From Gonatopus flavifemur (Eukaryota; Arthropoda; Insecta; Hymenoptera; Dryinidae): a stretch of DNA of 64,000 nt. Positions 59,565 to 64,000 of this stretch are shown here, one piece after another; position 1 is the first letter of the stretch; every line of letters begins with the position of its first letter. The stretch lies in NCBI GenBank assembly GCA_018340375.1, contig JAFFJZ010000004.1, forward strand, positions 26,820,001 through 26,884,000. Reading direction: 5' to 3'. Position numbers and translations under genes: made by a program. The notes under the pieces were generated by a model. The model was not told the origin of the DNA and searched no databases. It saw only the letters and a program-made list of their open reading frames with translations.

Positions 59565-60025
59565 TGAAAAAAATCATGGAAATATCACCAGAAAAGATAG
59601 TAAACTAGTGACAATTACGAATTTCTGTACACGGGAAAAATAATTTAGCTGCAGTAGCTAAGTAGCTAGCACGGGCACGGACAGCCATTAAATTAGCACC
59701 TGCAGCTAAATTTTAGCTGTTACCGCAAATAAATCAACTACAAATGCAAATTTTTTTGCTATAACAGCTAAAATTCAGCTGCAGGAGCTAATTTAATGGC
59801 TGTCCGTGTCCGTGCTAGCTACTTAGCTGCTGCAGCTAAATTATTTTTTCCGTGTACACAGTCGCTAACAGAGACAAGTAATGATTCCTATTTTGGTATA
59901 CTATATTGTATTTTTGTATAACAAAACAGGAACCAATACTCGTCTCTGTGAGCGAATGTGTACAGGAATTCGTAGTTGTTACCAGTTTACTATCTTTTCT
60001 AGTAATCATTCCATGATCTTTTTAT
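59565..60025. mobile_element. Palindromic element interrupted by a MITE
   Basis: Outer arms contain agaaaagatagtaaact and its complement agtttactatctttt. Inner arms contain cagagacaagtaatgattcc and ggaaccaatactcgtctctg. Left-arm continuity is broken at the TA of tctgTAcac by the MITE at 59630-59854. The right arm keeps the uninterrupted sequence. The centre lies near 59907. Confidence 0.88.
59630..59854. mobile_element. CACGGG MITE with TA duplication and empty-site control
   Basis: Ends CACGGGAAAAATAATTTAGC and GCTAAATTATTTTTTCCGTG are inverted, with TA at 59628-59629 and 59855-59856. The interior is a palindrome of gcagctaaattt and agctagcacgg words. Comparison with the right arm of the host palindrome shows the pre-insertion site held a single TA, so the insertion duplicated two bases. 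Confidence 0.92.
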
Positions 60026-60341
60026 GAAAAAGATAATGAACTTGTGAAATTCACAATTCAAAGTCTCGAGACGCACTGTTGTTCTAGAATGTAAAGGAAT
60101 TCAGAATTTTACTTTTCACGTGTCAGATACAAACTCCAGTGTATAAATTTGAATGTATACTAAAAGCTTTTGCGACAGGTGCATAAAAAATGGCTACAGT
60201 ACGTAAACATGAGGATCAAGGAATTAGTGCAGTGCCAGTTTCGGGTGAGTAATATAGCGATTTTAGGTGACCTTCCCCCCGTGAGAATTTCACTGGAAGA
60301 CATTCCTCTCACTCAAAGATTCTCGTGAGGATACAAAAGTA
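60026..60341. other. A+T-rich DNA, nothing recognised
   Basis: No feature supported. Confidence 0.5.
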
Positions 60342-60671
60342 CACGGAGGAAAAAGATCTACTCAAAAGTAACTGAGACCGAGCAAAACCGAACTATCGCG
60401 ACGACTACCGAAATCATACGAGTGGGATAACTTCTCCATAATTAGAGAAAACGGTACAGTAACATACTTTATAGTGTTTGAACATTATTCTTGTTCACAT
60501 CAAATCATTTTCGTGAAAATATCTATAAAGTACTATAATTCTGAAAGAAAGTCCGAGCAAGTATGGTGCTTTTATAAGTATTTTCATGTGATTATTTCGA
60601 TTTAGGCAAGAGTAATACTCGAACGCTATAAAGTATGGTATAGTACTTTTTAGTAGATCGTTTTCTCCGCG
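60342..60671. mobile_element. CACGGAGG MITE, TA target repeat
   Basis: Left CACGGAGGAAAAAGATCTAC and right GTAGATCGTTTTCTCCGCG are inverted and flanked by TA (60340-60341, 60672-60673). Inner pairs such as acatactttatagtgtt and cgctataaagtatggt extend the fold. Long minus-strand frames (60495-60842) run through it and are not credited. Confidence 0.8.
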
Positions 60672-60975
60672 TATAAAGAATATTCCATAGAAGTGCATTA
60701 AATATCCGGACATTTGATGGTTCACTGAAAGTTCCCTGAGCGTGAATGTACGTACAATGAGCCAGAATTCCACCTGTAAGGTCTGTGTTCTCTTGGGAGT
60801 ATCCCTGGAAAAGGTTCCCCATGAAAAAATTTCCATACCCAAGGAATCATATTCTACAATTCAGAATGTAGGTACTCTATAATATGAATCTAGCACATTT
60901 TCTTCTCAATATAAATGAAAATTCTTTCACATCAATTCTGTGAAGCTTAAAGGAGTATCCCAACCAGGAATTCAC

Positions 60976-61461
60976 CACAGGCGCAGTACTGCACCAGTAC
61001 TAGCCAAAACTGGCAGGGTACTGGCATTTGTCTGGAATGATAACGCTTTTCAGTACTGGGGATTGAGTACTGATACCATTATTCGCAATCAGTGCAGGGC
61101 CAGTACTGGGTTAGGACCTGGCCGGTATTAAGTTCTCAGTACTGGTTTATCAGTACAGGCATAGTACTGTATTTTTATGTATCCACACTGAAAAAAATAC
61201 TCCGGTTAATATATGGACAGCAAGAATTACTGCCATTTTAACCGGAATTCTAGTTGAATGAATCAAGTCTCCGGCAAATTTGACAAGGGCTCCGGTAAAT
61301 TGAACGAGAATTCCAGTGAAAGTCACAGATATTCCTTGCTGTCCATATAGTAACCGGAATCCTGGCAAAATTAACAGTTCATTTTTTTCCGTGCAGTATT
61401 GATCCCGTACGTGTTGACCAAGTGTTGGAGACCCAATACTGACACTGTACTGCACCTGTTG
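60976..61461. mobile_element. CAGTACTGG-word foldback with nested MITE
   Basis: Ends cacaggcgcagtactg and cagtactgaca...cacctgttg pair loosely. The body is a dense degenerate array of cagtactgg and ccagtac words. It is split by the MITE at 61186-61393. Related word islands occur at 46800-47010 and 17040. Confidence 0.65.
61186..61393. mobile_element. CACTGAAAAAAAT MITE, CA target repeat
   Basis: Ends CACTGAAAAAAAT and ATTTTTTTCCGTG are flanked by CA (61184-61185, 61394-61395). The arms include ctccggttaatatatggaca on the left and the matching tgtccatatagtaaccggaa on the right. It is nested in the cagtactgg element. Confidence 0.85.
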
Positions 61462-61506
61462 TCAGCTTTGGCATATTACGGATTTTTCTGATGGGGATGT
61501 GCTTAC

Positions 61507-61667
61507 CCCATGTTTGAGAGGGATATTCTGAGTTTTAGTATATAATTTTTCCAGTACACAGGAAAAATTTCCCAATCTAAAATTCCCCTTCAACACAGCT
61601 TCCTCGTTGAAAACCTGTGCGAAACAAGCATCGTAAATTATATTCAACAAGTCTTCATGAGCCATGA
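61507..61667 (-). CDS. Candidate coding exon with both splice sites
   Basis: On the minus strand, acceptor-like cttttactactttag ends just before 61667. The next bases are TCATGG, with an ATG at 61665, and 53 codons run to a strong donor GGG|GTAAGC at 61507, phase 0. The peptide (start MAHEDLLNIIYDACFAQ, end KHG) has balanced composition, three Cys/Asn-Phe pairs and no repeats. The frame also extends upstream to an earlier ATG (61686). No domain recognised and I found no partner exon within the window on this strand. It lies between a MITE-rich block and the tandem duplication. Among the splice-type candidates it is the best. Confidence 0.3.
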
Positions 61668-61863
61668 CTAAAGTAGTAAAAGTCATTTCAGAGAAGCCAC
61701 GTTTCAGTAATAAAATTTAACGTTTCGGAATTCTGATGGGCCCATTTTTAGAAAGAATTAAAAATTTCAACATAGGAATCAAAAATACAACAAAATTGAA
61801 CATATCATATATGAGAATAAAATGGTATCCGTGAGAACTCACAACACCAAAAAGCAAGGACTC

Positions 61864-61899
61864 GTGCGTTGAAAGCATGGGCTCATGCTTTCAACGCAC
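61864..61899. repeat. Perfect 16-bp hairpin with 4-nt loop
   Basis: gtgcgttgaaagcatg pairs exactly with catgctttcaacgcac around ggct. Cytosine/guanine-bearing stems this long with such a small loop are unusual in this window. It is probably the core of a small foldback (gcaaggactcg and cacttccttgc words surround it). Confidence 0.92.
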
Positions 61900-61996
61900 A
61901 TTATAACAAATGCGTTATGAGCGTGAAGTGCTTCCTTGCGTCTGGAGCATGCCTTTTCTCTCGGTGTGCTTGACCCGTCATTAAAGAGACACAGCG

Positions 61997-62272
61997 TTTG
62001 TACGTACGATTTGGTGCGACTCCTCCTTGGTGGAAATGAAGTGTCAATGATGCCACGAGGTGTCATAAAAATTGAATACAAATGTACACCGAAAGGAGAT
62101 TCGCGCATTTTGGTATGTAAAATTATACTCCCTTTCGCGAACGTCCATCATATTTTTACCAGACCTACGCCAAATTTGGCTCAGATGTTGAACGTATTTG
62201 AAGTTGTACGTATTTTGCGCAACTCCTGCGCCAAATTTGGTAGACGAGCCGCACCAAGTCGTATGTACGAAT
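61997..62272. repeat. Inverted pair of GTACGATTTGGTGCG words
   Basis: tacgtacgatttggtgcgac near 62000 pairs with ccgcaccaagtcgtatgta near 62248. The right half belongs to copy 1 of the 542-bp duplication, and the 119-codon plus-strand frame (61936-62295) lies across it. I read it as another foldback element. Confidence 0.55.
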
Positions 62273-62624
62273 TTTTTTCACTGTCCCAACGATAGTGCAT
62301 CGGAGAGTACTGAATAGGATCTTGAAGAGATATTTGCAAAACCATACACATAAAAAGATTCAAAAGATGTCTCCTTTCTGATGATAAAAGGTACATTAAC
62401 AGTTCGGCTTCTCAAATTTGGAACTGAGCGAGCTGGATGATTCAGATAGGAGAATCTCTTAATAAGAATCTCTTAAGAATATGATAACCCATAAACTTCT
62501 CTGGAAAATCTTTTGATTTTACAATATGTCTAACTTTTTAAATGTTTTTATGATGAAAAACGGGAAGAGGCTCATCCGATCGATCGGATTATTAATAATT
62601 CTAATCTTTTGACTCATCGGGTGT
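62083..62624. repeat. 542-bp tandem duplication, copy 1
   Basis: Direct repeat of exactly 542-bp period; copy 2 follows without spacer. Only a few differences were seen (for example accgaaagg/accggaagg, catacaca/catataca). The small frames inside are duplicated identically and carry no known motif. Confidence 0.96.
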
Positions 62625-63166
62625 TGTACACCGGAAGGAGATTCGCGCATTTTGGTATGTAAAATTATACTCCCTTTCGCGAACGTCCATCATATTTTTA
62701 CCAGACCTACGCCAAATTTGGCTCAGATGTTGAACGTATTTGAAGTTGTACGTATTTTGCGCAACTCCTGCGCCAAATTTGGTAGACGAGCCGCACCAAG
62801 TCGTATGTACGAATTTTTTTCACTGTCCCAACGATAGTGCATCGGAGAGTACTGAATAGGATCTTGAAGAGATATTTGCAAAACCATATACATAAAAAGA
62901 TTCAAAAGATGTCTCCTTTCTGATGATAAAAGGTACATTAACAGTTCGGCTTCTCAAATTTGGAACTGAGCGAGCTGGATGATTCAGATAGGAGAATCTC
63001 CTGATAAGAATCTCTTAAGAATATGATAACCCATAAACTTCTCTGGAAAATCTTTTGATTTTACAATATGTCTAACTTTTTAAATGTTTTTATGATGAAA
63101 AACGGGAAGAGGCTCATCCGATCGATCGGATTATTAATAATTCTAATCTTTTGACTCATCGGGTGT
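62625..63166. repeat. 542-bp tandem duplication, copy 2
   Basis: Head-to-tail partner of 62083-62624. Its right border is marked by tgttgagataag replacing tgttgtacacc at the junction, leaving a tg microhomology. This suggests a recent unequal exchange or replication slippage event. Confidence 0.96.
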
Positions 63167-63277
63167 TGAGATAAGAAGCTGGAAACCTCATTCAGCAGGC
63201 ATATTGGAGGACAAAACTCTAGACTGTAGATACTAAATGTCTTTGAGGGTTTTCACTAACCCAAAATGAGAACTATA

Positions 63278-63471
63278 CACTGAGAGAAATTTATACTTAA
63301 ATCTGCTATGGAATTATAGGAATGGGGAAACATACTAACTTCTGATGAAATTTACTGTAACATAACAATAGAAACCTGATAAAATGTTTTTCAGTAAATT
63401 TCATTAGAAGTCAGTATGTTTCCTCATTCCTATAATTCCTTAGTAAATTCAACTATAAATCTCTCTCAATG
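63278..63471. mobile_element. CACTGAGAG palindromic MITE, TA target repeat
   Basis: Ends CACTGAGAGAAATTTATA and TATAAATCTCTCTCAATG flanked by TA (63276-63277, 63472-63473). The arms pair almost to the centre through ggaattataggaatg and atgaaatttactg. It is one of the most complete palindromes of this family. Confidence 0.9.
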
Positions 63472-63473
63472 TA

Positions 63474-64000
63474 CTTTCAGAATAAATTTCCGCTCGTAAT
63501 GGACCATGCTTGAGTCAGTCGACGGACATCAATTGTTGGTTATCTAACGCAGCTATACACCAGCTGATGATCAGGTGATTCTATCGTTGAGCTACCTATA
63601 CGGGTTGTTGTGAACGGTTTTCTACACCTCCGCTATATAAAATACCAGTGTAAAATATGTAGTTCGCGAGTAGAATACATAATTGAGAAGGTTTTATTTA
63701 CATGTAAGTGACAGTTTCTCACAGTTGAATTACTTTCAAAGCCTTGTGTTGCATAACAGAATAATTTACACGCGAAGGGTTTCAATAAAAGTTCCACACA
63801 CGAAGCTTTAAAAATGACGTACAATGTTCATCATTCTTACATTTTTCTCCTATGATAAGATTTCAGTTTCAAACATCCAAATTCCTTCTTATTCCTTGGG
63901 GGAATTCCCAATATGAATCATCATTATGAGTCTTTCCGATCGTCTCAGGAGCTTGCTCCGGATTAATTTTTCAACCAATAACAAATTGGAAAATATTTTC
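63474..64000. other. A+T-rich DNA, nothing firm
   Basis: A faint tRNA-like word (ggtagctcaacgatagaat, minus strand near 63577-63595) lacks a B box. No gene. Confidence 0.45.

Noticed and set aside
61936..62295. 119-codon plus-strand frame
   Set aside because: Begins with TTG, crosses an inverted repeat and the border of the tandem duplication, and has no motif.
62083..63166. Ichnovirus-type ~540-bp repeat-element genes
   Set aside because: Only the length is similar. The duplicated unit has short frames without a long intact ORF and its near-identity points to a recent local duplication.
63570..63600. tRNA-like word on the minus strand
   Set aside because: Only an A-box-like fragment is visible, with no B box or stem pairing.
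1..64000. LINE, LTR retrotransposon or transposase genes
   Set aside because: I saw no reverse-transcriptase, integrase or DDE-transposase-like protein segment in any frame; all mobile elements recognised are short and non-autonomous.

Overview
The window looks like nuclear DNA of an arthropod, most likely an insect. It is roughly two-thirds A+T and has no operon-like gene packing. It carries a tRNA-derived SINE with target-site duplications, many short inverted-repeat DNA transposons (MITEs), and a piece resembling the BESS motif, which is best known from insect MADF-BESS proteins. I cannot name the order or species. No complete, recognisable protein gene is present. At this base composition stop codons fall about every 13 codons, so open frames of 60-100 codons are expected by chance every 0.5-1 kb. 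Most open frames here are explained that way or lie inside inverted repeats. I list only a handful with extra support (real ATG and context, splice-like borders, or promoter/poly(A) signals), all at low confidence.

Layout. 1-8 kb: mostly featureless A+T-rich DNA with one GC-richer word-rich island (1.15-1.53 kb) and one 0.64-kb inverted repeat (2.1-2.7 kb). 8-13 kb: a foldback built of ACTCTA-type words, a diverged tandem-repeat block (8.5-9.0 kb), a foldback with a 57-bp perfect core (9.7 kb), and a composite nest holding a hAT-like MITE (12.2 kb). 13-25 kb: foldbacks at 15.4, 17.3, 18.6 and 21.3 kb, and a nested complex at 19.6-20.5 kb (CACGG-ended element, SINE, separate palindrome). 25-37 kb: sparse, with a MITE at 25.3 kb, small hairpins, tRNA-derived fragments, an agacatct-word foldback (32.9-33.3 kb), a MITE at 34.2 kb and a good-looking TATA/initiator core promoter at 36.4 kb. 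37-42 kb: a dense cluster of related MITEs. 44.9-45.5 kb: a 573-bp almost perfect palindrome. 46-53 kb: mostly unique DNA with a few coding-like small ORFs, the best at 52.2 kb. 53.1-57.05 kb: a 3.9-kb palindrome with two MITEs inserted only into its left arm and a BESS-like segment near its centre in both arms. 57-64 kb: a dispersed direct repeat, a 27-bp minisatellite within a small ORF, a MITE inside a palindrome with its own empty-site control, further MITEs, a splice-bordered candidate exon (61.5-61.7 kb, minus strand) and a 542-bp recent tandem duplication.

The unifying theme is a population of foldback elements. At least ten share ends of the form CAC(T/A/G)G...CNGTG, A-rich just inside, and sit between 2-bp direct repeats (TA, AT, CA or TG). 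Their interiors differ widely and are often built of one short word repeated in both orientations. I infer non-autonomous relatives of the CACTA/Mirage/Chapaev (CMC) superfamily; no transposase is in the window.
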